8,844 nt of DNA from Bacteroidota bacterium. Lineage in GTDB: Bacteria > Bacteroidota > Bacteroidia > B-17B0 > Aurantibacillaceae. Where the stretch lies: contig SYEI01000438.1 in assembly GCA_005800865.1 (NCBI GenBank), positions 1 to 8,844 of the forward strand, written 5' to 3'. Position 1 is the stretch's first letter. Every line of letters starts with the position of its first letter. Of this stretch, positions 1 to 6,317 are shown in pieces. Position numbers and translations under genes: made by a program. The notes beneath the pieces are model-generated. The model did no database searches, was not told the DNA's origin, and worked only from the letters and a program-made list of their open reading frames with translations.

Positions 1-95
1 ACTACTACCACAAAATTTGTTTTATCCTGAACTAGTTTTTCTACTAAAGCGCCTCCTACATTTCCAGCTCCTCCGGTTACTAAAATTTTTCTCAT
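1..95 (-). CDS. NAD(P)-binding SDR / NAD-dependent epimerase-dehydratase family protein, N-terminal fragment
   Basis: Only the first 31 codons are present; the gene continues past the left edge of the window. The protein starts MRKILVTGG, then AGNVGG. This is the first beta strand and the glycine-rich loop of a Rossmann fold, with the GxxGxxG pattern at G8, G11 and G14, typical of extended short-chain dehydrogenases such as nucleotide-sugar epimerases and dehydratases. The loop binds the NAD(P) pyrophosphate. Substrate and exact activity cannot be decided because the YxxxK catalytic motif and substrate-binding part lie outside. It is divergent from argS, with about 100 nt between the two start codons. 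A weak -7-like element (TATATTCG on the minus strand, 118-125, one mismatch to TAnnTTTG) lies 22 nt upstream of the ATG, but no well-spaced TTG accompanies it. Confidence 0.75.
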   Translation of the reverse strand, partial: MRKILVTGGAGNVGGALVEKLVQDKTNFVVV

Positions 96-183
96 AAATG
101 ATGTCTAAAATCAATAGCGAATATAGTAAAATTACCCAAAACATTAAGTGCTTAAATAGTTAAATCATAATGTAAAATTTGTG

Positions 184-191
184 TACTTTTG
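184..191 (+). promoter_or_regulatory. Bacteroidota -7 promoter element of argS
   Basis: TACTTTTG matches the Bacteroidota -7 consensus TAnnTTTG exactly. It ends five bases before the ATG at 197, so a transcript starting the usual few bases downstream would begin at or next to the start codon. No TTG sits at the 18-nt spacing seen for rpmE2, so the call rests on the -7 box and its position. A second element with one extra spacer base (TAAAATTTG, 173-181) overlaps just upstream. Confidence 0.55.
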
Positions 192-196
192 CCCGC

Positions 197-1987
197 ATGA
201 ACATTGAACATTTTTTATCTACAACTATATCCAAAGTCATTAATGAGTTGTTTGAATTATCAAGCAATCCAAGTGATATTATTCTTCAAAAAACAAAAAA
301 AGAATTTGAAGGCGATTTCACATTAGTAACTTTCCCATATATCAAAGCCGCAAAAGCAACTCCCGAAAAAACAGGCGAATTAATTGGCGAACAACTCCTA
401 AAAAGCAATCCTTCTATCACTAAATTTAATGTAGTAAAGGGTTTTTTAAACTTTTCTTTATCAAACGATTTTTGGTTAAATGAATTCAAAGACATTAGTA
501 AAACTAATAACTACGGTATAAAAGCAGCGAAAAGTAGTGGCAAACAAATGATGTTGGAGTACTCATCTCCCAACACTAATAAGCCTTTACACTTAGGTCA
601 CGTTCGTAATAATTTGTTAGGATACTCAGTTGCCACTATCATGAAAACACAAGGTCATGATGTGATTAAAGTAAACTTGGTAAACGACCGTGGTATACAT
701 ATTTGCAAAAGTATGATTGCATGGAAACTATTTGGTAATGGAGAAACACCACAATCTAGTGGACTAAAAGGCGACCACTTAGTAGGAAAATATTACGTCA
801 TTTTTGACAAAGAATATAAAAAGGAAATTCAAACTTTAATAGACGGAGGAGCAACAAAAGAAGACGCTGAAAAGCAAGCGCCTATTATGTTACAAACACA
901 AGAAATGCTTTTAAAATGGGAAGCGAGCGATAAAGAAACCATTGATTTATGGAAAACCATGAATGGTTGGGTGTATGATGGTTTTGCAGTTTCTTACAAA
1001 AAACTAGGTGTTGATTTTGATAAAATGTACTACGAAAGCAATACCTATTTGTTAGGAAAAGAAGTGGTTCAAGAAGGTTTAGCAAAAAATGTGTTTTATA
1101 AAAAAGAAAATGGAAGTGTAGCCATTGATTTAACAGAAGATAAACTAGATGAAAAAATAGTATTGCGTAGCGATGGTACCTCTGTTTATATCACTCAAGA
1201 TATGGGCACTGCAATTGAGCGTTTTAAGGAGTTTCCTGCTATTACCCAAATGATTTACACTGTTGGTAATGAGCAAGATTACCACTTTAAAGTGTTATTT
1301 AAAATTCTTGAAAAGTTAGGTTACTCTTGGGCAAAAGAGTGTTATCATTTAAGTTACGGAATGGTAGAATTGCCTGAAGGCAAAATGAAAAGCCGCGAAG
1401 GAACTGTTGTTGATGCCGATGATTTAATGGATGGCATGGTTGCTACAGCTAAAGAAACCACGGAAGAATTAGGAAAAGTAGAAGGTTTTACACAAGATGA
1501 ACTAGAAACATTATACCAAACGATTGGGATGGGCGCTTTAAAATATTTTATTTTAAAAGTTGACCCTAAAAAGAAAATGTTATTTGATCCTAAGGAAAGT
1601 ATTGATTTTAATGGGCATACAGGGCCTTTTATTCAATACACCCATGCACGTATTAAATCAATTTTGCGCAAGTTTGAAGGTAAAGCGAATGACATTATTA
1701 TTGCAAACGATATTACACTTCACGACAAAGAGAAAGAGTTAATTAAATTACAATACGATTTCCCTGCTATATTAGCAGATGCTTCTAATACCTATAATCC
1801 AGCTGTGGTAGCGAATTATATTTATGAACTAACTAAATTATTTAATCAGTTTTATAACGAGTGCCCTGTTTTAAAAGAAGAAAACAATACGATTAAAGAA
1901 TTTAGAATATCCTTAATTGATAAAACATCTGAAATTATTAAAAACGGAATGTTGTGCTTAGGTATTGATGTTCCTGAGAGGATGTAG
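197..1987 (+). CDS. argS: Arginine--tRNA ligase (ArgRS)
   Basis: Class I aminoacyl-tRNA synthetase that charges tRNA-Arg with arginine using ATP in the cytoplasm. The 596-residue length is close to the family norm (about 580). The order is an N-terminal additional domain (about 1-105), then the catalytic Rossmann domain with the HIGH signature as HLGH at 132-135, preceded by the ArgRS-type SPNTNKP. The second signature loop is GKMKSREG at 395-402, a divergent KMSKS, as is common in ArgRS. The C-terminal DALR anticodon-binding domain begins near GPFIQYTHARI (476-486) and ends with the typical GIDVPERM. I chose the ATG at 197 because MNIEHFLS aligns with the start of other ArgRS proteins (E. 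coli MNIQALLS). An upstream in-frame TTG at 179 would add six residues and overlap the promoter. The stop is one base from the stop of the convergent lipoprotein gene. Confidence 0.97.
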   Translation: MNIEHFLSTTISKVINELFELSSNPSDIILQKTKKEFEGDFTLVTFPYIKAAKATPEKTGELIGEQLLKSNPSITKFNVVKGFLNFSLSNDFWLNEFKDISKTNNYGIKAAKSSGKQMMLEYSSPNTNKPLHLGHVRNNLLGYSVATIMKTQGHDVIKVNLVNDRGIHICKSMIAWKLFGNGETPQSSGLKGDHLVGKYYVIFDKEYKKEIQTLIDGGATKEDAEKQAPIMLQTQEMLLKWEASDKETIDLWKTMNGWVYDGFAVSYKKLGVDFDKMYYESNTYLLGKEVVQEGLAKNVFYKKENGSVAIDLTEDKLDEKIVLRSDGTSVYITQDMGTAIERFKEFPAITQMIYTVGNEQDYHFKVLFKILEKLGYSWAKECYHLSYGMVELPEGKMKSREGTVVDADDLMDGMVATAKETTEELGKVEGFTQDELETLYQTIGMGALKYFILKVDPKKKMLFDPKESIDFNGHTGPFIQYTHARIKSILRKFEGKANDIIIANDITLHDKEKELIKLQYDFPAILADASNTYNPAVVANYIYELTKLFNQFYNECPVLKEENNTIKEFRISLIDKTSEIIKNGMLCLGIDVPERM

Positions 1988-1988
1988 G

Positions 1989-3473
1989 TTATTGATAAGC
2001 TCCTGCAGAAATAGGTGGAATTAATCTCGATCCAGTTCCAGATAAATCACTTCCTAAAATAAGTAAATAAGGACTGATGACCGTTTGATCTCCTAAGCCT
2101 TTAGCAGCAGAAATGCCCCCAATTTTAAAATCATAGCCACTTGGATTAGAAAAATTAGGATTGCCATTAAAGACATTATTAGTATTTGTAATTAAAGTAG
2201 TAGTTGGAATTGAGCCTTTAATTAAACAATTAGTCACTTTACACAACTGCCCTGGACTAAGTGTTGAGGATTCAATAGCCATTTCTAACTCACCGCCTTG
2301 GCTACCATCAATGATTGAATTGGCAAAAAACATACTATCAATTGGCCAATCTTGAGTTCCATCATTATTGCCTACATAAACGCAAGGTTGTCCACCTCTA
2401 CCGCCGTCTTGATTATAATAATTAGCAAAAGTGGTTTGCAAAAAAGTACAATTTCCTCCCATGGTAATGGCTGCACAATATTCTTTACAATTAGCAATCA
2501 CATTATTACCACTCCACACTGAAAAATACTGAGTAAACAAGCCCCATTTAGAGCAATTTTTAATAATCGTATTAGTTAATTTTAATTTAGTAGGCTGATT
2601 TGGATTCGATAAAATGCTAGCCTGAACGCCAATAAAATTGTTTTTTATAATCGCGTAATTAATATAATTATCTGTATGGCCTTCATTTATCCAAATTCTA
2701 TCCCATTGTCCTGGCATATCCGCATAATCTGCCTCTCTTCTATCTCCTTGAAAAACAACTTCATTACCTTGAGTCCCGTTAACTTGTAGTGTACCATATC
2801 GATATACCCATAAACCTGCATTTTGATGGAAATAAACCTTTACTCCTGCATTAATTACCAATTTTTGAGTAGAATCAACTACTAACCAACCATAAACCAC
2901 ATGAGGTTTATTATCAGAGGCGCCTGTTCCACCACCCCAAATTACCGTTGTGTTGGTATTTGCCGAAACCGTCGAATAAGGTAAATAACCGTCTTTATAT
3001 TGTATGGCCGTTGTAGGAAAATGATAATGCGCATCTTGCCCCCATGCCTCCAGCTCAACACTTTGCTGGTTGCCATTGACATCAAATAATATTTTATCTT
3101 GAATAATTAATGGACTTAAAGCACTGGTGGGATTAACATTTACTTGCACAAAAATATAAATACTGTCTTTTGCCAAAATTTCCACATCTTCAACTAATCT
3201 GCCAGGCGTTCCGTCCACATTTAAAAAAAAGTTTGAAGATTGCCCATTTTCTAATCTAATAGAGGAAATATTGATTTTTTGATTGTTATTATTTATAACC
3301 CTAATGTTTCTGGTTGTAGAGCCAATGGTTGTAAAAACAGTGTCAAATAAAATAGAATCTTGAGAAAAGCTAAGTCTTGCTGATGGATCTGTTAGTAATT
3401 TGTCTTTTTTACAAGATACAAAACTAATTGATAAACAAATAGTTATAAATATTAGGGCAATAATCCGAGTCAT
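1989..3473 (-). CDS. Secreted lipoprotein with an N-terminal beta-sandwich-like region and a right-handed beta-helix
   Basis: A 494-residue protein of unknown precise function. It opens with a lipoprotein signal peptide: MTR, a hydrophobic stretch (4-18), and a lipobox FVSC with the lipidated cysteine at C21. Mature residues 2-4 are KKD. This partly resembles the Lys/acidic lipoprotein export signal described for surface lipoproteins in Capnocytophaga, but the second acidic residue is absent. Residues 30-145 look like an all-beta, Ig-like region (LSFSQDSILFDTVFTTIGS, RVINNNN). About 195-445 shows short beta-strand repeats rich in Asn, Gly and Ile/Val (INAGVKVYFHQ, WVYRYGTLQVNG, PGQWDRIWI, NNFIGVQASI), as in right-handed parallel beta-helix proteins. 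No catalytic residues of a pectate lyase can be assigned, so binding or scaffolding is as likely as an enzyme. Cysteines at 307, 329, 333, 342, 364, 411 and 416 could form disulfides outside the cytoplasm. It is divergent from rpmE2 and tail-to-tail with argS. Confidence 0.85.
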   Translation of the reverse strand: MTRIIALIFITICLSISFVSCKKDKLLTDPSARLSFSQDSILFDTVFTTIGSTTRNIRVINNNNQKINISSIRLENGQSSNFFLNVDGTPGRLVEDVEILAKDSIYIFVQVNVNPTSALSPLIIQDKILFDVNGNQQSVELEAWGQDAHYHFPTTAIQYKDGYLPYSTVSANTNTTVIWGGGTGASDNKPHVVYGWLVVDSTQKLVINAGVKVYFHQNAGLWVYRYGTLQVNGTQGNEVVFQGDRREADYADMPGQWDRIWINEGHTDNYINYAIIKNNFIGVQASILSNPNQPTKLKLTNTIIKNCSKWGLFTQYFSVWSGNNVIANCKEYCAAITMGGNCTFLQTTFANYYNQDGGRGGQPCVYVGNNDGTQDWPIDSMFFANSIIDGSQGGELEMAIESSTLSPGQLCKVTNCLIKGSIPTTTLITNTNNVFNGNPNFSNPSGYDFKIGGISAAKGLGDQTVISPYLLILGSDLSGTGSRLIPPISAGAYQ

Positions 3474-3477
3474 AAAA

Positions 3478-3485
3478 CAAATTTA
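3478..3485 (-). promoter_or_regulatory. Bacteroidota -7 promoter element of the beta-helix lipoprotein gene
   Basis: On the minus strand TAAATTTG matches TAnnTTTG exactly and is separated from the ATG (3473) by only four bases, TTTT. The geometry is nearly the same as at argS and predicts a leaderless or almost leaderless mRNA. No TTG is seen at the expected -33 spacing; the region upstream is T-rich. Confidence 0.5.
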
Positions 3486-3537
3486 TAACATTAATAACGA
3501 TAAAGAAGAAATTATATTATATTTTTGAGAAAATTAC

Positions 3538-3566
3538 TTGTGGTTTAAAGAATATTACTATCTTTG
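3538..3566 (+). promoter_or_regulatory. rpmE2 promoter (TTG-N18-TATCTTTG)
   Basis: TTG at 3538-3540 and TATCTTTG at 3559-3566, separated by 18 bases, form a textbook Bacteroidota -33/-7 promoter read by the primary sigma factor. Transcription should start near 3571-3573, giving a leader of about 34 nt that is A/T-rich and has no Shine-Dalgarno sequence. This is the strongest promoter in the window, as expected for a ribosomal protein gene. Confidence 0.8.
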
Positions 3567-3605
3567 CGTTCCAAATTTTTTTGAAATAAATAATTAGAAT
3601 ATAAA

Positions 3606-3857
3606 ATGAAACCAGAAATTCACCCAGAAAGCTACAGATTAGTTGTATTTAAAGATATGTCTAACGGCTACACTTTTTTAACTAAATCTTGTGCAGATAC
3701 TAAAGATACTATCGTTCATGAAGATGGAAACGAATATCCATTAGTAAAATTAGATATCTCTATGACTTCTCACCCATTCTATACTGGTAAACAAGTATTA
3801 GTGGATACTGCAGGTCGTATCGATAAATTTAAAACTCGTTACTCTAAAAAAGCGTAA
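3606..3857 (+). CDS. rpmE2: 50S ribosomal protein L31, type B (zinc-independent)
   Basis: An 83-residue protein of the large ribosomal subunit, located at the subunit interface. The start MKPEIHPESY, the central segment GNEYPLVKLDISMTSHPFYTG and the ending GRIDKFKTRYSKK are diagnostic of L31 type B. It has one cysteine (C29) and lacks the CxxC pairs of the zinc-binding L31, so it is the C-minus form that needs no zinc. In many bacteria this form replaces the zinc form under zinc limitation and is controlled by Zur. In Bacteroidota it is often the only copy, which would explain the strong constitutive-looking promoter and the lack of an obvious operator here. It appears monocistronic, with its own promoter and a terminator 20 bases after the stop codon. 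Confidence 0.97.
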   Translation: MKPEIHPESYRLVVFKDMSNGYTFLTKSCADTKDTIVHEDGNEYPLVKLDISMTSHPFYTGKQVLVDTAGRIDKFKTRYSKKA

Positions 3858-3876
3858 TCTTTTTTTAATAATATTC

Positions 3877-3911
3877 AAAAATCCATCTTCCTTTGGTTGG
3901 TGGATTTTTTT
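3877..3911 (+). terminator. Intrinsic terminator after rpmE2
   Basis: The left arm AAAAATCCATC (3877-3887) pairs with GGTGGATTTTT (3899-3909) over 11 bp with one G-U pair. The 11-nt apical region can close further through CC (3890-3891) and GG (3895-3896). The right arm runs into seven T bases (3905-3911). Because the left arm begins with five A bases, the hairpin may work in both directions, but the natural reading is termination of rpmE2. Confidence 0.8.
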
Positions 3912-3925
3912 ATTTAGTACATTAG
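3897..3925 (+). promoter_or_regulatory. Putative promoter of the GT4 gene, overlapping the rpmE2 terminator
   Basis: TTG at 3897-3899 and TACATTAG at 3918-3925 (one mismatch to TAnnTTTG, at the seventh base) are separated by 18 bases, the same spacing as in the rpmE2 promoter. The -33 element lies in the loop and right arm of the rpmE2 terminator. Transcription would begin only a few bases before the ATG at 3934. The mismatch keeps this tentative; the alternative is read-through from rpmE2. Confidence 0.35.
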
Positions 3926-3933
3926 ACATTTAA

Positions 3934-4977
3934 ATGACCTTTCTTTTTTTATATACCGAAATAGCTGAATACTTTTTAGCTTGTTGCAAAGAACTCAGCA
4001 AGCATGGCGAAGTACACATTATTCGCTGGCCAGTAAATAAAGAAGCGCCTTTTCAATTTCAAGAAAATCAATCCTTAAAAATTTATTCGAAATCTGATTA
4101 TGATTTCAATCAATTACAGCAATTGGTTGCGAAAATTAATCCAGATGCCGTTATTTGTAGTGGTTGGATTGATAAAGACTATTTAAAACTAACTAAGCCT
4201 TATTTCAAAAAAATTCCAACCATCATGACGTGTGATACGCATTGGAACGGAAACTTTAAACAACGCTTAGCAACTGTTATCAGTCGTTTTACCTTATTAA
4301 ATATTTTTTCTCACGCTTGGGTTCCTGGTCAAATTCAAAAACAATATGTTTTGAATTTAGGTTTTAAGGAACAAAATATTCAAACTAGTTTTTATAGTTG
4401 CGACTTAGAACATTTCGAAAGTATTTACCAATCTCAAAAAGCACAAAAGCAATCGCAATTCCCTAAACGTTTTTTATACGTTGGGCGTTATTATGAATTT
4501 AAAGGGATTAAAGAATTGTGGCAAGCCTTTATTGAAATGCAAACTGAACAACCTAACGAATGGGAACTATGGTGTTTAGGCATTGGGGATATTGAACCTA
4601 TTAATCATCCAAAAATTAAACACTTCGGCTTTGTGCAACCAAAAGATTTAGCAACATATACTTCTCAAACTGGCGTGTTTATTTTACCTAGTCGTTTTGA
4701 GCCTTGGGGAGTTGGAGTGCATGAATTTGCGGCTTCAGGCTTTCCTTTATTATTAAGCGATGCCGTTGGTGCTAAAGAATCATTTTTGCAAGAACATAAA
4801 AATGGTTTTACCTTTAAAGCGCAAGATATAGCTGATTTAAAACGAGTTCTTAAAACTATTGTCAATACGCCTGAACAGGATTTACAAGCCATGAGTGTTT
4901 ATTCCAATAAATTAGCGCAATCCATCTCTCCAAAAAAATGGACAGAAAATTTATTGAAAATGGCAAATAGCCGTTAA
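3934..4977 (+). CDS. Glycosyltransferase family 4 (GT-B fold) protein
   Basis: A 347-residue protein predicted to transfer a sugar from a nucleotide-sugar donor, probably for glycan, exopolysaccharide or glycolipid synthesis at the cytoplasmic membrane face. The C-terminal Rossmann half carries the GT4 signature. YVGRYYEFKGI (182-192) supplies the conserved phosphate-contacting Arg/Lys region. PSRFEPWGVGVHEFAASG (252-269) contains the E-x7-E pair E256 and E264, which contacts the donor nucleotide sugar. The N-terminal acceptor half is divergent and lacks the usual glycine-rich first loop, beginning MTFLFLYTEIAEYF. No membrane helix or signal peptide is seen. Acceptor and donor cannot be named; no other glycan cluster gene adjoins it, so it may be an orphan transferase. 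The partial epimerase at the left edge is more than 3.8 kb away on the other strand. The start follows the rpmE2 terminator by about 22 nt and has no Shine-Dalgarno sequence. Confidence 0.88.
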   Translation: MTFLFLYTEIAEYFLACCKELSKHGEVHIIRWPVNKEAPFQFQENQSLKIYSKSDYDFNQLQQLVAKINPDAVICSGWIDKDYLKLTKPYFKKIPTIMTCDTHWNGNFKQRLATVISRFTLLNIFSHAWVPGQIQKQYVLNLGFKEQNIQTSFYSCDLEHFESIYQSQKAQKQSQFPKRFLYVGRYYEFKGIKELWQAFIEMQTEQPNEWELWCLGIGDIEPINHPKIKHFGFVQPKDLATYTSQTGVFILPSRFEPWGVGVHEFAASGFPLLLSDAVGAKESFLQEHKNGFTFKAQDIADLKRVLKTIVNTPEQDLQAMSVYSNKLAQSISPKKWTENLLKMANSR

Positions 4978-4994
4978 TCTTTCAAAAGCACTTC

Positions 4995-5014
4995 TTTTCA
5001 ACAATTTTCAACAA
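4995..5014 (+). repeat. Perfect tandem decamer, two copies of TTTTCAACAA
   Basis: The unit TTTTCAACAA occurs twice head to tail (4995-5004 and 5005-5014) in the 77-nt gap between the GT4 stop and the aminotransferase start, about 40 nt upstream of that start. The position fits a regulator-binding site, but two copies of an A/T-rich decamer could also be slippage. A short 5-bp inverted repeat follows (ACAAT 5011-5015, ATTGT 5022-5026). Confidence 0.5.
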
Positions 5015-5054
5015 TACACCCATTGTGCAGCATATTTAATTATTTTTATGTGCC

Positions 5055-5900
5055 ATGCAGGATTCCTATTGTATATATAACGGGCATTTAATAAGCTTAT
5101 ACGAACCAGCTATTAGTTTTTCTAATAGAGCGTTTCGTTATGGAGATTCTTTATTTGAAAGCATTCGTTTTACAAATGGAAAAATTATGTTTTTAGCAGA
5201 TCATGTCAAGCGCATTAAATTAAGCATGACAACTCTAAGAATGAATGTGCCTGCAGAATTTACATCAGCAAATATTGAGCAACTCATTTTACACTTAGTT
5301 GAACAAAACGATATAAAAAAAGAAGCTCGCATTAGATTAACCGTTTTTAGAAATGAAGGTGGTTTTTATACACCCGACACAAATGACATTTCTTTTTTAA
5401 TAGAAACAGAAGTCCTTGAAACACCAGGCTATGTCTTAAATCAAAAAGGATTATGGGTAGATATTTATGCGGAGATAAAAAAACCGATGAATAAAATTTC
5501 TAACCTAAAAACTGGAAGTGCCCTTATGTATGTAATGGCAGGTATTACAAAAACTTCTTTGCGATTAGATGATTGTTTGTTGGTGAACGATAATGGTAAC
5601 ATCATTGAAACCATTAACTCAAATATATTTGTTGTAAAAAATGGAACGTTATACACCTCGCCTATTACTGATGGTTGTATAGATGGCGTGATGAGAAAAC
5701 AAATTTTAGATATTGCCACACAACATAAATTACTGGCCTTTGAACAACCTTTAACGGTGCATACCTTAACCAATGGTGATGAAGTATTTTTAACCAATGC
5801 CATTAAAGGTGTGCAGTGGGTAGGACAATTTAAAAACAAGTTCTACACCAACCAAAAAGCGGTTTTCTTTACCGAGAAATTAAACGAATTAGCACAATAA
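5055..5900 (+). CDS. Class IV (fold-type IV) PLP-dependent aminotransferase or 4-amino-4-deoxychorismate lyase-like protein
   Basis: A 281-residue cytoplasmic PLP enzyme of the branched-chain aminotransferase / D-amino acid transaminase / ADC lyase superfamily. Visible family landmarks are FRYGDSLFESIR (27-38) in the small domain, the PLP-binding lysine K152 in NLKTGSALMY, the cofactor-contacting E185 in ETINSN, the phosphate-binding turn GCIDGVMRKQIL (207-218), and TNAIKGVQWV (247-256) near the C-terminus. The compact length is nearer to ADC lyase (PabC, about 270) or D-amino acid transaminase than to IlvE (about 310 or more). No pabA/pabB neighbour is present, so folate synthesis is only a possibility and I give no symbol. 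It heads a likely operon, with its stop one base from the next ATG. No confident promoter was found; a poor -7-like run (TATTTTTA, 5041-5048) precedes the start. Confidence 0.88.
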   Translation: MQDSYCIYNGHLISLYEPAISFSNRAFRYGDSLFESIRFTNGKIMFLADHVKRIKLSMTTLRMNVPAEFTSANIEQLILHLVEQNDIKKEARIRLTVFRNEGGFYTPDTNDISFLIETEVLETPGYVLNQKGLWVDIYAEIKKPMNKISNLKTGSALMYVMAGITKTSLRLDDCLLVNDNGNIIETINSNIFVVKNGTLYTSPITDGCIDGVMRKQILDIATQHKLLAFEQPLTVHTLTNGDEVFLTNAIKGVQWVGQFKNKFYTNQKAVFFTEKLNELAQ

Positions 5901-5901
5901 C

Positions 5902-6294
5902 ATGATACAAACATTTTACAAATTGGTTGATGATGCCATCACCGATTTAGGACTAAACCCTGATGAAGTTCGTGGTGAACAACCAGGACAATGGAATTTA
6001 AAAAAAGGTAAATTTGATATTATGGTTGACTTGTGGGAACAAGAAAATCAATATATTTTTCAAGTAGTAGCGCCTTTATGTGGCATGCCGGAAGGAAACC
6101 GAGAAGCTTTTATGCTGCACTTGCTCGAAAAAAATTATGGTTTAAGTTCATTAGCTTACGCTGTATTAAACGAAACGGTGTTTTTAAAATATACCACCGA
6201 GGCAAGATCTTTAGTTAAAGAACACGTGGTGGCTATTTTAACTAAGATTGCATTTTATGCTGAACAAAGTTCTTTTGTTCCTGAAGAAAGATAA
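5902..6294 (+). CDS. YbjN / CesT-like small protein (type III secretion chaperone-like fold)
   Basis: A 130-residue soluble protein without signal peptide or membrane segment. Its alternating pattern, an N-terminal helix (MIQTFYKLVDDAITDLG), strands in GQWNLKKGKFDIMVDLW and QYIFQVVAPLCGMP (51-63), a helix REAFMLHLLEKNYG, then a strand pair AYAVLNETVFLKYTTEA, is what I associate with the YbjN/CesT superfamily. Bacteroidota members are often annotated as 'molecular chaperone Tir'. That name comes from fold similarity; there is no type III secretion system here, so a secretion role should not be assumed. The role is more likely binding or stabilising a partner protein. The one-base gap to the upstream aminotransferase gene suggests translational coupling, making that enzyme a candidate partner. 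The assignment is by recognition of pattern, not by search. Confidence 0.65.
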   Translation: MIQTFYKLVDDAITDLGLNPDEVRGEQPGQWNLKKGKFDIMVDLWEQENQYIFQVVAPLCGMPEGNREAFMLHLLEKNYGLSSLAYAVLNETVFLKYTTEARSLVKEHVVAILTKIAFYAEQSSFVPEER

Positions 6295-6317
6295 AAGCCT
6301 AATTAAAAAAATAACCA

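Noticed and set aside
885..1085. 66-codon minus-strand frame inside argS
   Set aside because: Entirely within the ArgRS catalytic domain coding sequence with no independent evidence of expression.
3511..3526. AT-rich near-palindrome between the divergent lipoprotein and rpmE2 genes, considered as a Zur or Fur operator
   Set aside because: It is a low-complexity TATA-type run with a short arm and no GC-containing half-site. In this base composition such symmetry arises by chance, and no conserved operator can be named.
4665..4892. 75-codon minus-strand frame inside the GT4 gene
   Set aside because: Antisense shadow over the most conserved part of the glycosyltransferase; composition (Ser, Pro, Cys rich) is what reverse-reading of that motif gives.
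4995..5014. DnaA-box-like pair (TTTTCAACA compared with TTATCCACA)
   Set aside because: Only 7 of 9 positions match in each copy, there are just two copies, and there is no dnaA, dnaN or other origin-linked gene nearby. An origin is not supported.
5465..5839. 124-codon open frame on the minus strand antisense to the aminotransferase gene
   Set aside because: It lies wholly inside a well-supported gene on the other strand, its protein has no recognisable domain, and low-GC coding sequence commonly leaves such antisense frames open. No promoter precedes it.
6033..6218. 61-codon plus-strand frame overlapping the YbjN-like gene
   Set aside because: Shifted frame of the same gene; the in-frame protein has coherent hydrophobic periodicity and this one does not.
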